Shown here: positions 24,281 through 37,600 of the stretch, piece after piece
Numbering within the stretch: position 1 is the stretch's first letter
How the letters are laid out: each line of letters opens with the position of its first letter
Assembly: GCA_914767715.1 (NCBI GenBank)
Contig: OU612070.1
Span: 18,898,025-18,962,024 of the forward strand
Direction of reading: 5' to 3'
DNA length: 64,000 nucleotides
From: Membranipora membranacea
Lineage: Eukaryota > Bryozoa > Gymnolaemata > Cheilostomatida > Membraniporidae
The notes under the pieces: generated by a model
Database searches by the model: none
The model's input: only the letters and a program-made list of their open reading frames with translations
What the model was told of the DNA's origin: nothing
Program-made: the position numbers and the translations under genes

Positions 24281-27200
24281 AAACTCTCGTAGATATGAAT
24301 GGATTATCAACTCTGTAGATATGCAGAAAGACGCAATGTTTTGGAGAGAAGGTGTTCTATATTACATTTTGTGGTCACAAAATACTCGGCGAGAAGACAA
24401 CTCCCAATCAGGGTTGATGAAATTTTTTTTCTTTGATAACTCGAACGCTTTGAGTTTTCTTCTGTTCTATTTATGGGTCAGGTCTCTTTTATTTGACCGA
24501 TATTGAAAGACCAAGCTACATTGCATGAACATGAAAGGTGCAAATGTTAGAATTTTATAGCCTTTTTTGTTACCCTGCTCAAGGCCACCTTTTGTTTTGT
24601 GACCCTGCTTTGTAAATTCTCAATGGAAAATTTTTTACAACTCATTATTTATTACATGATCACTAATGACCCACTTGAGAATTTTGAAAATCTGCCAGAA
24701 TCTGTCTTTTGGTGTCAAATTAGAGGTCATCAAAACTATTATGTAGCATATTTTTCCTGAAGGACACAATTTCTGGCCTCATATTAACAATAGTGACAAT
24801 ATAAGTGAGAAAGCAGAAGAAATCATATCCTAGTAATTGTGTTCACAAAGGGTGTTAACAGGCTTTGTGCCAAATTGAACATTTTCTTCCATTTATTTAG
24901 CAGGGATTTTAAATATTTTATGGCAGGATTTTCTTTACTCCACCTTAAATTACACAATTCATATCCTGTTGTTGAGTTTCCCTTATTTGGCCTCGACCTC
25001 GGGTTCCACGCCCACTGGCAATAAAATACAGATTTTCAGGAAAAATGAAAATCGAAAAAACAAGTTGTTGTGTTTTTAAAAGATTTCTTTTCGATTGCTG
25101 CGCCAAAATTAGCGCTTCTAAGAAACGCATGATTCTAAAGTTCTAGGTCACCCAAAGGTAAGCTTTGTCAAAATAAACACAATCTTATACTTGGAAATTT
25201 GCAGGTTTTATGTTATTGCGATGTAGCTAAACTTCAGGCAGGAGTAGGATAACACCTAACGGGTAGAGAATTCGAATTCTAAAATATATCATTTTGACTG
25301 CACAAAATTCATCAATGCTACATAGCATGACACATTTCCCGAAATGGGCGAGTTGCATTTAGTTTTAAAAGGTTTCAACCTTTATACTCTCATATCAATT
25401 TTAATCTATTTCTGTATGACAACAATTTTCTGTGAATAACTGGGAATTTATAAAAAATTATCTTTAGCTGGTCAGCTATCTGTCAAAGGGTACAATGTCA
25501 AAAATATCGCTTCACGTGATAGGCGAAGAAATGGGCATGTCACAACTTACTTTTTATTCACCATGGTAGCCATAACATTTTAGAAAATGGCAAGAACACA
25601 AAAACATCAACATTAAATCCTGCTGCCAAACCACAATGCAAAGATTTATATAGATCATATTGTATTCTTACATAATGATTTGCACAGCTTCAATCAATAT
25701 TTTTTGCTTTTTACACCAGTTTTGACTAGAACATCCGCATTCATACGCATACATGTTTCTAGCAAATTAGTTCTGTTTTCAATTTCCACAATTGGAGCGC
25801 AAGTATGGATGTATGTATTTATGAGCTCAATTTGATTGGAGAGTAAATGACTTTTGTTGAGAACACTACCACTAGGTAATGGGCATCTGTGATCTGGTTG
25901 CTACGAGCATGCATCCTTGATTAAATTTCAGTACAGTATTGGAATTAACTTTGACTATTTCAATTATGGTATACTACCTGAGTGTAAATGATGTTTTATA
26001 TCAGAATATATAGTATGCTTTCTCCTTTTTGCCTGGATTTGAAGTTGCTTCCCCATTATCATATCGGCTTTCATTTATACAGCCAAGGGTAAAAATTGAG
26101 AGAACTTGATATAGCCTGTTGTCAATCTGTCTGTATCATGAGTCAATGGAAGTTGGTAGAGATAAGTCCCAGTTTTCGCTTGTTTTTAGTGGTTTTTGCC
26201 TATTTGTTTGGCTCCGTATCCATTTCGCAGAAGCAAAACGTTGTAACTCATTATCATTATTAAGTTTAGGGGCAAGGCAGCTGGTATCAGTCGAAGTCAA
26301 TCAGCCAGAAAATTTATCAGCACAAAAGGGGTTAACTTTCCCATTTCTGGCTTTATTTTCACATCTTACGGGACGAATACGCAATAATGTGCTGCTCAAG
26401 CCTTTACACTAACTCTGTTTTTTTGTGAAAAACGCCCATATTTGTTTGCAATATCCGGTCCATCCTAGTTTTTGACTTATCTACTTTAATCCTTGTAACA
26501 CTGCCGTGCCATAGGCCCCGTAACCATAGCTGAGTCTCCACATGGGTACAGAAGTTATATAACAATATTATCTGCACACGTTACGCGCAAACAATGCTGC
26601 CACACTTTGTAGCAATCTGCTCAACTTAAATCAAAACGCAGCTTATATTCATAACGAACCTGATGTTTTACATATTATGATCTTGGATTTATAGGGTATA
26701 GATGGGTCTTGACATTTGAGCACACGAAGAGCACTTAAATGAGTCTTAAACAGTCATCATCTTGAGGCTAATTGGCAGCGTAAACGTCATGTTATGAATA
26801 TGATTCGTCGTAAATCTACCATCAACCTTATTATTTTTGTTTTCCTTTTTTTCATTGTGTCGGCTAGCTGTGATTTTAACTAAGTTCAGCAGGAAATAAC
26901 ACCCTATAACATCTGCTAGTTGTGTCGGAGTTTTAGTTTTTGCGGATTTTTGTCTCTAGCTTTTGTTAGAGGTAAGTTTTTTGTTACGATCAACACTCTC
27001 CTCTCATACTGGGTTGAAGGGTGAATGTACTTTTTTATCCCACCTCGATTTGTATAAATCACAAAATTCTTTCTGGAGTTTGCCCTTTATTGATTGCCAG
27101 CCAAGTCTTTCTTTCAGCTTGACAACTGCTGATATTTTAGGAGCATAATTATTATCCAATCTCAATTTCCCCCAGGTCCTTTTTTGCATTGCCAACCACA

Positions 27201-30200
27201 AATTATGTTCATTTGATATTTTGATGAAGATGCTAACAAAAACAGAAGGCAGCAGTGTAGATCGAAATTTGCCTATCAATGGAAATGACATCCAAACATC
27301 ACCAAGTAAACGGCTTTCAATTGAAGATCTGTTTTGCAAACATGACATTTCGTCGTATTGATTTTGTTTTTCTTTTCGGTAATAAAGAGCTTTGGTGAAC
27401 TTCCTATTATTACACATTAGTTATTTTCGCTCAGCAGGCAAGCAGCGGACACTTACAGGTCAAGAAAAAGAACAGCAGGAAAGGTAAGTAGATCATAGTT
27501 GACAGGTTGTTACCTGTGACACTTTATTGGTTTGATTTTCAGAGGATTAATGCTCTTCTTTTTTAGCAGCTATCAAAGTCAGAACCCTACAAAAGTTTAT
27601 GTACCAGGCAGGGCATTTTGACAGGCATCTACCCGGTTGCATAAATGAGGAAAGTTTGTTACAAAGTTATCACATGTTATAATTATTTCAGTTTCTATTA
27701 CCAACTTCCCTTATAACTTCATGTAAAACCCTACTGTCATTCGTCATTTCGGTATCCTAAAAATTGTTTTCACCCGGATTTTGATATCATACAAGTTCAG
27801 GGTTACATAAAAATCCCACCCCTCACTGATTTCAAGCTAACTCAGATCCTATTTTTGTTTTGTAACATTTTTAATGGCATCAGCAGCAAACGTACGACAG
27901 CTGAGTTTTTTGCTCCACTTCCTGTTGAAAGCTGATACTCCAGTACTGTGGTTAATTTCAGCTGACTTTATCTCAGCTTGGTATTCATAATTTATGTGTT
28001 TATCCTCACTTCATTCGCTGTCACCTCAACGCATTTAGGTGCTAATCTAATGAGCCACAGTGGAATACAATACCCCTCCTTGACAAAGTGTGACAAGCCT
28101 GCGATGTTACTGTATCTGCTGGCTAACTGTTAGTATGTTTGTACAGTGTGTAGGGCACAAGACCTCATCAATTGCCACGTGCCACTTGATAGAGCAATTC
28201 AACTCTTGATAACAAAACCCTTATCCATGGCTTTATCCGTATCAAGTATCATTTGGATTATTACCTACATTTGTGTTGGGTTCCCCATAGCACCATTCTA
28301 TTCATATAAATGCAGCTAGCCTTAAATTTTGTAGAACCAGAATGTGAGAGTTTGATTTTATGCCATTAAATTTTCTGTCATCTATCCGCCACGTGTTTGG
28401 TTACTGTATCTTTGACAAAATCGCAATAGTAGGCAGATGTCCATTTCTTGTTAGCTAACAAAAATTTTCTTCCTTCCAAGATAGCTGTATGTTCAACAAC
28501 GTGAGGCATATGTCTCACATCAAAGCTAAGAAATTTACTTGTCTTTCAAAATATCAAACTTTTCAAAATAAATGCTGCCTTTGACAGATTTTTCGCTTAC
28601 CTAGGGGAAACCTTGAAAGGTGTGCCCTCATTGTATCGATACTATAGATTTGACTGCAGTGAGTGAATAGTGGACTTATAGGTATGAAGTATCAACCCTA
28701 ATCAGAATATGAGGTAGCCAGTCAGTACATATCATCTCAAGATGGTCCCGTATCTCCCTCCTCTCCAGTAATCATTTCAGTTATTGAGAATTTAACTGCT
28801 AGTTGAAGGGGTTACCTACACATAGTAATATGGCGATAAGACTGTGTATGGTAATCTTTGGTGAGAATCAAGATATTAGCCCCTAAACTTGTAAATAAAC
28901 CATGCCAAATTTGGGATATGTAAAGATTCAAAGAATTCAAACATTTTTTGACATTTATTTTGCTTTGATTTGTTAATTTTTGAAGTCCCCAAACAATCAA
29001 TTCCACATAGGTCTCACTCTCTTTTTAACATCATACGCTTCTATATTTCATTTTGCTACCTCTAAACACGGAGTTATCAATAATGAGATGGTATGCCCAG
29101 CTGACTATACGAGGTATAATTAAGACTCGGAGGAGGTAACTCTACCTGAAAAGAGACGCCTTTTGTTGGTATTCAGCATAGCGATATAGTTTGGGACCCA
29201 AACCTCCTGGATATGCTGAGCTCCATAGTAACATCGTCTTCCCTTCCACCCCCTATTTATGGTCACAACTCTTGAACTTGAGCTGTGTTGTTTATGTTGT
29301 TTGTACTGCAGTTCCACTTTTTCCCATTTGATTCACTGCGTAAGAAGACTTGAGGAACTTTGAAAACAACTTGATATGAAACCTCAGTTCAACTTGCAAC
29401 TTTTCAACACTGGCTGCACCAGAATTCAGTTCTCACCGTAATCTGCATGTCGTACTTATCTTCTCTTTGGTTGAGCTGTCAAAACAGGTATGACACAGCT
29501 CATCAAGAGAGCACCTTGTGACACCTTCGCCACAAATAGATTTGATTTCAATAAACACAACTCCTTGTCTCCTAAGTGTGGGAAAGTGGAAACGGGAAAC
29601 ATGTCACTTTTTAAAACTGTTGATGGGACTTTCAAAACAAGCACCAAAGTCATTGCAACATGGGGTTGAGAACTGGCAAAAGTTTCTAGGATCTGATTAA
29701 GGAGTTTTTTTATTTTTTGTTTCATCCATATTGTCACCCTAACATGATGTGGTGAGGTCATAGAAATGTGATGACACAAAGATTGTAAACATATTTTTGA
29801 GCCCCAGACAAGTTGGGACCCTCTCTGAAAGTGTCGATTAGCAGAGGTATAGTAGTGATTGCCCTGCAGGTACTTGAATTCCCAAAGCTTGGTCAGAAAC
29901 GGTCCTAAAAAATTGGAAATTGCTCCGTTCCTGGCTTCCTAGAAATCTACCTTGTATTGACATTGCTGGCCGCATCCGATGACCCCTTCCTATGACTTAG
30001 CTAGGCTGCCAGCTTGAGGGCACTAGCAAACAGCACCGATGGGGGGGGGACGTAACAAATCCCAATTGGAGATGTTGGAGCCCTCAAATTACCTAGCTCC
30101 TTACCTAGCCATGGTGCCATAACCTCTAGGGCCCAGAGGACTTTTCTCCCCCTCATAGTTTCAGGTTACTCCTAGCAAGCATCCAATTAATTGTGTTATC

Positions 30201-33200
30201 CTATGGAAAGAGCTTTCAATTTTTCCGAAATCAAAATTTTAACGAGCTGCCCTAAAATTAAAATTAAAGGTCTGTAGGATGTGCACAAACTAAGGACCCT
30301 AGCAATACCAACAAGACTATATTTGTCATCGAAAGAGTGGTGTCAAATAAATCTAAAGCAGGATTCATTCGAGTGTTCATGCTATGTTTGTTGCTGTTGC
30401 CTCATCAATGCAGCAGATTAGACATTTATAATCCACCCACCTAAATGCCTAATCCATACCAACTGCTCCTAAATTCCCAAAATCTCTCTGACACCCACCA
30501 TGATACCAGATTTCAGTACACAACAAAGCAAGATGCAGTCATCATGTATTAGTCAGAAGCTAATCAAGCCTTTATATCATGAATTTTATTGGTTTTATTC
30601 AGCCCTTATCCGTATATGATCTCTTTAATGCTGCTATCTCAAATGCACTTGTCCTATCGGGGTCTCAAGATAAAAACACACTGAATTAGAATTAGATATG
30701 GAATTCAATGTAAAAACATAATTAAAATGTATGTCATCCTTATAATCCGTTGTATTTGCCCTATCAAAGTACATCAATACCTCTATGCTCCAATAAATAC
30801 CTCCCAACACCGCTATACAGCCAATCATACAGGGCACTGAGGATGACAATATTCTTGTGTAGATCTTCAGATATTGATGGTATTTTTATTTACATGTTTC
30901 CCTATACTATATCATGTGTATATAACACACTATGTGGCATTGTTAATGTTCATTCTATGGCAACTTATCCGACATGCAACTCTAAGTTTGACATTGGTGA
31001 AACAACTGTTCGCGAACAAAAGCAGCACGATATTGGCTTATCCGTCATTGGTGATTGTGTGTCAGTGCTGAAAGACTTGCCCATCTTCTCTGAAAAATTA
31101 GTGTGAATCATTTTGTTGAAAGCAGTCAACAAGGCGGGAACAACATCAGGTGATCGTTAGTGGATAAACTCGCTGGGCCTTCACTGAGAACTACGGATTT
31201 ATCTAACTGCATTTCTGGTTACAGATTTCTTGGATAAGTTGAAAAATTCTCTGGTTCGAGAGTAACATTCAAGTTTTGGAGTTAAGATTTTCAACTGGAC
31301 TAGTCTATCAAGGTATGAATATTCTTTTACCTGTATCTCACAGTCATGATTATACGGTGTATGTTGCTATATTTTATCTCTGTCCTGACACATGGACTTA
31401 CACATACTTTCCGCAATGTGGGTTGGCAACCTTCACATGCCCTCTTGGACTTGGAGGGCCATGTTTCGGGATTTTTGTATATTTTTTGGCGAAGTAGGTT
31501 GTTGTGGAACATGTACTCAGTGATGCTAAATATAAGACCGACGCCTTTTAGATATGTGAAAGTCGAAAACAAACTGTTGCAGCCCTAGCGCTTCTGTAGC
31601 TTTCTCAAAATATTTATCATAACTGGTTAAATTGGCAGGTCTAACTTCACTTCATTTCTTGACTTTTATTCAGGCAAATTCTTCCCTCTAAAAATCATCT
31701 TTTTGAAGCAGCTGAGTTAAGGCCCAATTATTGCCTGAGGCTAGCCATGAAATTCAGCTTGTCTTTGGTTTTCAAGTGCTAACAAATTGAGTAAAACCCA
31801 TTGTTGTACCATCACTAATAGCCTTGCTACACACAGCTACAATAACACTAAGATAATAAAGTGCTTGTTAGTTTTAAAGAATAAATAATTAGTTATGTTA
31901 TCTTTGCAAGAGATGACTAATTAGTTCATTTAAAACAAGAATAGCTGGTTATTTATCTAATACTGGTTGTCCTAAAGGGGGTAAGGAGGTCTAGCCCCTA
32001 ACCACAACTTGATTTTTGTTATTTTGTGGTGACACATAAGTGTGCCGAGGCACTGGGTGGCTGATGCGACTAATTTTGTTGTAAACTGACACCTCTATCT
32101 TTCATTCAATGTGATTTTTGCCGTGCATTCAAACATCTTTATATTTGTACTGAGAATGTCCCCAAATTCATTGCTAGTCGAAGCAACATAATGGTATACA
32201 TTGTGGCAAGGCATTGTGTCCCAGCAAACTCGCTTACACTTGTCCATACCCCAGAAAAGTAGAGAGGAAAAGTGGGAAAGTTTGTCATTTTGCCAAGCCT
32301 TGAATTAGTGAAATTTAATGCTAGATAACATTTTTGACCACTTAACATTAATGAACTCCCTCCCAAGCTAGTGAAAATCTGTGCAGCATTAAACAGAACT
32401 CTAGATGATATTTACACATTTACACCTTCTGGGAAAAGTCTGAAGTTTGCTGTAACCAGGGAGGGTGGGAGGGTATATCACACCCTCCCTGCTGTAACCT
32501 TCCTCTAAGAACTTTTGGCGGGGATTCCTTGGTACAAGGGAGTCTCAGGCCACCTTTGATTAGATGACAGCTTGTTATACTGAAGGGTTTCTTCATCCCA
32601 AATCTCTCAATTTATCTGGTTTATCTTAAAACAGCTTGAGTTGACAAGCAGATAAAAAACTCATTCATCTCCAATAACACTTGAGCGTGATTGACTGCTG
32701 ACTAATTCTCAGATCAAGGAATATTTTTGGGCAAATCATGGCCGAGGTTATTATAAATTTACACATTGGCTAATTATTTTCCCTCTTGTCATTCAGCTTA
32801 AAAATTGAAGAATTGGCATGCACTCAGTTTTGTTGATTATTTTCTTATGCGACACACCAATGGTTGAGGCTATCAAAGACAGCTGTTACGCACATACAAG
32901 TATGTATGATTTCATGCCCCTCTTGAAGTATTCACATACATCACACATAATCCACACGATGCATTTGTTAGCCCCGGACATGTGTATTTTATGGCCATAT
33001 GGAATACTTAGTTTAATATTTGCCGCTCAACAGACTTATCCTATGTTTATTGAAGATTAATATGACCAATTAATGGTGATGATCTTTCAGGTGCTCAGCT
33101 ATTTTTTGCTCAACACAATTCAACACTTATCCAAAGGCAGATTTCCTAAGTTATGTAATATGATTAAATTATGTAGGACTTTCAACAGAGTAGTGTTTCA

Positions 33201-33480
33201 GCTGTCTCACTGTGGCATCTCAAGCATAGTTACATAGGCACAAATTTGGGTGTTTGGAAGGTGCCGCGCATCTTAGTTTTGCCTCCCAACCCCCTTGACC
33301 CGGGATCACTCCTTACAAATTCAGCTCCGACTAAAACCACTTTACAATCACCAAATGTGATACTCAGCCAACAATTACTCTCACTTTCCTCAACAACTTC
33401 TTCACAGCATACTGTCAGCGCGGCTGTTTCCATTTAGAGCTCAAGCACCTCCAATCGGTCTCCTTCGATGCTATCTCCTA
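24281..33480. other. Intergenic region with no recognised gene
   Basis: After the POLE2 stop I see no exon chain, RNA gene or bounded transposon for about 9.2 kb. An AATAAA at 25020-25025 is one possible POLE2 polyadenylation signal. Two longer open frames, a 137-codon one on the minus strand (27004-27417) and a 118-codon one on the plus strand (30750-31106), have no confident similarity. The matching region of copy B lies beyond the window, so conservation cannot be used. Confidence 0.5.
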
Positions 33481-33805
33481 CAGGAGAGGTATACACCCGA
33501 GGGTGCTGGGGGCTGGAACAATCAACAATGAAAGCTCCCCCAGTGGGACTCGAACCCACAACTCCTGCGGCACTAATCGCCTGGCAGTGAATAGCAAGCG
33601 CGCTAACCGATTGCGCCATCTCACCATCCCCATAAAAGAATGGGTCGATGGCGCTAATTAGATAGCCCGCTATTCACTACACGGAGTTGTGTTCTCTCAT
33701 CCCACAGCACATTCCAATCCACCATTGCCACCCTATGAAACACAGCGTACGTGTTAGGGTTATTGGCCTTACATGGCCCATTGCTGGGACCCCTTGCAGT
33801 AGGTT
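33481..33805. repeat. First unit of a 404 bp-period direct duplication with a tRNA-like head
   Basis: The 325 bases from CAGGAGAGGTATACACC to GCAGTAGGTT recur almost unchanged at 33885-34209. A minus-strand tRNA-like sequence lies at about 33540-33629. Its box A is TGGCGCAATCGG (inverse of 33607-33618), as in tRNA-Ile(TAT), and its box B is GGTTCGAGTCC (inverse of 33546-33556). The two boxes are separated by a usual tRNA distance, and the acceptor stem does not close cleanly. Confidence 0.8.
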
Positions 33806-33884
33806 TAGCTGTCTTTCCAGCTTGTCAGCATGTCTTTCCATGCTGTCACATGTCTTTCCATGAGTCAGTCAGTAGACAAGTACA

Positions 33885-34209
33885 CAGGAGAGGTATACAC
33901 CCGAGGGTGCTGGGGGCTGGAACAATCAACAATGAAAGCTCCCCCAGTGGGACTCGAACCCACAACTCCTGCGGCACTAATCGCCTGGCAGTGAATAGCA
34001 AGCGCGCTAACCGATTGCGCCATCTCACCATCCCCATAAAAGAATGGGTCGATGGCGCTAATTAGATAGCCCGCTATTCACTACTCGGAGTTGTGTTCTC
34101 TCATCCCACAGCACATTCCAATCCACCATTGCCACCCTATGAAACACAGCGTACGTGTTAGGGTTATTGGCCTTACATGGCCCATTGCTGGGACCCCTTG
34201 CAGTAGGTT
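33885..34209. repeat. Second unit of the 404 bp-period duplication
   Basis: This nearly identical copy of 33481-33805 carries the same minus-strand tRNA-like head (boxes at 34011-34022 and 33950-33960). The 79-base spacer between units has three imperfect copies of CATGTCTTTCCA. Near identity indicates a recent duplication. Confidence 0.8.
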
Positions 34210-34634
34210 ATTGTACTGTTATTAGAAATGGTCTTTGGCAGTTCTGTATGGTATTGAGTTCTTTCTTCACCAGAAACGTGCCAAACACAGCACACCACAC
34301 ACAGTACAGTGCTTGTCCGACTCTCCACAGGACGTGTCCATGCACCACAGGAGATGTCTGAGCTTCTAACAAACTTGATCCTTCCTCTTTCTTTCCAAAC
34401 CAACCAAACAACATGTAGTTGATTTGTAATATGTATATGATGTGTTTTTTACCATCGAAAATTCATATAGTCTTGTAGTACATATTCTTGTTTTGATGCA
34501 GCTACTTTTGTATGGGCTAATTTCTCAAAGCGCTCTTTCCTGACACAAATGTACCAGCTAAGATATAAAACACAGAAACCATTTCTTTTTTAGATGTTGT
34601 CGAAGAACTGAAATGACCTGATTTCTACGTAATC
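34210..34634. other. Upstream flank of the MAM gene
   Basis: No gene or repeat is recognised. This stretch should contain the promoter and 5' leader of the MAM gene. Stop codons (TGA, TAA) lie just before the chosen ATG. Confidence 0.4.
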
Positions 34635-37600
34635 ATGATGTCTGCCAGATTTACTTCAACAGCTCTTCTTCTCTCAAGCCTTGTCGGAGTTGTGACGTCA
34701 TTATGTGAGTTTGGAGGCGATATCTGTAACTGGAATACACGTGGATTTGAATCGACCCATGTTCAAGGTATGTACAAAACAATTAAATGTTATTCATTAC
34801 TAAAGCATGATCTCTTCAGTGCTTATGTGGGGAAGGTGAATAGAACCTGAATATAATGTAGACTTAGCCAAGGTAAAGTGAGAATATATCTTCAGAACAA
34901 GCTATGATTCATCGATGTTTTTTGCTGGTTGATTTCCGAACGGTTTCTGAGCCTTTAGATTTCATAGAAAAACCCTCTTGTCAAATTTTAGACTGGTATG
35001 GACTATGGACTGCCGGTTTTTAGTATCATCACCGTGTGGGCAAAAGCATCATTTACAAGGTTTAAAAAAGATTGATTAGAAAAGATTGAAGATATAAATT
35101 AATGAACAGAACATCCGCTGCCTCTATCATTATTGATTTTGTGTTTAGGTCAGAAGTTTTCGTCTTAGATTTTCTCATACTCATAAATTATTCAAAACTG
35201 CTGACAATTGTTGAGGACATGGAGATAGTGAGGGATCGGATAATACTACATCTCTAAGTCAACATTGAAATGTAGAATTATCAAGTTGCTTGTCTACTCT
35301 GGTCACTTTGCATATCGGCAGCATCTTAGTTTTTTGTAAGATTTGTTTTATCTTCAAGAAAAATGGTGACACACACAGGGGTAACTTAAACAAACTAAAA
35401 GATCAAAGATCTTACGCCTTACTTATATTTACGTCGTGTTGTGTTAACGAGTAAGTCACCCCTTTTTTCAAATTTCTAAAATACCTCTCCACTCCTGTTT
35501 GGATAAAAGCCCGCCTAAAAGAAGAGCATATTGTAATGGTAGCCTGCGGATAAGGATATTATGTACACCAGAGTTTAGAGTTGCAATGATGTCATTTATT
35601 TGCAATTCCATCTTGATTAGACTCAAGTGCTCCTCATCCACTAAATAAAACTTCTGCTAATGAGTTTGTGTTTTGCAGCCTTGATAGTAATCTTACTTTT
35701 CTGCCAATATTAATTTACCTCAAATAGCTTCAAAGATGTCATTGACTATGAGGCCAACGTGCTGACTCCGACGTCATCTCAGATCACAAAATAGAAAAAT
35801 GTTAAATTCCTTCAGCGGGACATTTTTAGTTTTTTGAGGAAGCATGCCCCTATAAAAGGATAAAAATTTCAGTTCCCACATCAAAATGAATCGATCAATT
35901 CCTGTTTCTTACAGTATTTAAGCTGAATTTTTTGAAGATTTAATTGGGTCGATAAAGAGAAGGGAAAAGAAATAGAAAACTAGTTGTAATAGCAGTATTG
36001 CATTATGTGATATCAGTTTTGATTAAAACTGGTAAACTTATGTATCCATTCTTATGCTACCCTTATTTATATCTGTCGATACCCTTATTGCAACTCCTTT
36101 TATTCTTTCATTTACAGATGCCTCCAATACAACAGCCTTAGTATCCAATATTCCCTACAGCTATATTCAATCTAAGATGTATGCTAATGTGACCACCCCT
36201 CACTGCGAACTCAAAATAGAATATCAGTCTAACCACACAGATTTACTGTTACATTATGTGGAAGTGTATTTATCCCATCCTGACTCTTTACCAGAGCAGC
36301 TAGAAAAAGCTAGATTGACATATATGAACTCAACAATGAACACCACTCTGATCTCTGTACTCTCATCTACTAACGGATCAGGGTAAGAATGATCTATGCT
36401 ATGCTGGCTAAGTGATTTGTCCCCCCTCCCCTCCTGGGCCAAGTTTGATCCAGTTTGCCTGCTTTCAGGTTCTTGCTCCCATCCCACTGAAAAGCCCAGG
36501 CTGATCAGTGAGGGAAGCATTTCCAAATGCAGCACACTTGGTCTAAATCCCCCCCCCCCCTTCTCAAGAACTAAATATTTATAATTAAAGTGCACGGCAA
36601 GTTGTTTTTTATTGCTATGGCAACCGTACAAGCATGAATAAAAGTTGAAATTCACATAGAAGGCACCCTTTTTCTGCCAAAATCTACCCAGCACTTTGTT
36701 TGAGGTCAAACACCTGGAGATTTCTCCTACATCCTCTCCCTCATCCGCCTGACATTGGCATCATTCCGTTGTCATAAATCTTAAATTAATAAATTAAATG
36801 AATTATTCCTCCCCCATAGCAATTAATACGTAAAACTTTATTCATGGTAATTTGATTTCTTGGCCCATATCTCGAAAAATTATTATAATTTTATGATGAA
36901 GGTTACATATTGAGCTATGGGTCCTTGTGGACTTGCTCCAAAACACTTGGATCTTGGATATGTGTCAAACAAGGTCTTTGATTTCACATTAAAGGCATTA
37001 TGTGTTCTACCGTTTATTCAGTCAGTCTCAAAGGCCAAGATTTCTTGGCCTCAGCCCTTTTTTAAAAATTGGTAAATTTGTTCGCAATTTTTTTACCAAT
37101 AATGTCTAAGAGTAGAATAACTGGCTTTACCCTTGCTATATAGTATTTTATTTAAATTGTCACTATTTCGGAAAAATGATAGTACTCAAACCATATAAAT
37201 TCTGATACAATGATCATGCTCTTTCAAGGATAATGAAAATAGAGATCTGAAAAACTCCTAGGAACTCCAGTACGTATGTACTTGTTGATCGTTTGTTCTC
37301 TCGTTCCCTCTCTGGTGTAAGTGGAATATCATAAATTGTCACAGATTCCACATATTTCCAGGTGTAAGTGTAAAGTTAAGGATCAAGGCTTTGTGTCTAC
37401 CACAACAGACCACATTTCTCGATCACATCCGGCCCTGTTATAAGTTGCCACCACCATCTTTTTGTATCTATTTGTATCAACATCTAACACATTTTTTGAT
37501 TTTTTCAGATGGATGTCGGAGAGTATAGCTTTGGGTAGAACAGTACATCCATTTAAACTAGTACTGTCAGTCAGGCAAGAAGTGACAGATGAACACCTGT

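Noticed and set aside
27004-27417. 137-codon minus-strand open frame
   Set aside because: Its C-terminal part (ERLGWQSIKGKLQ...) faintly recalls the end of non-LTR reverse transcriptases, but no catalytic motif is present, and a frame this long can occur by chance in a window this size. Not called as a gene.
29456-29779. 107-codon minus-strand open frame
   Set aside because: No domain and no supporting splice sites; likely a chance frame.
30750-31106. 118-codon plus-strand open frame
   Set aside because: No recognisable domain, no splice partners and irregular composition.
33481-34209. CRISPR-like array
   Set aside because: Only two long units with a tRNA-like head; the setting is a eukaryotic genome.
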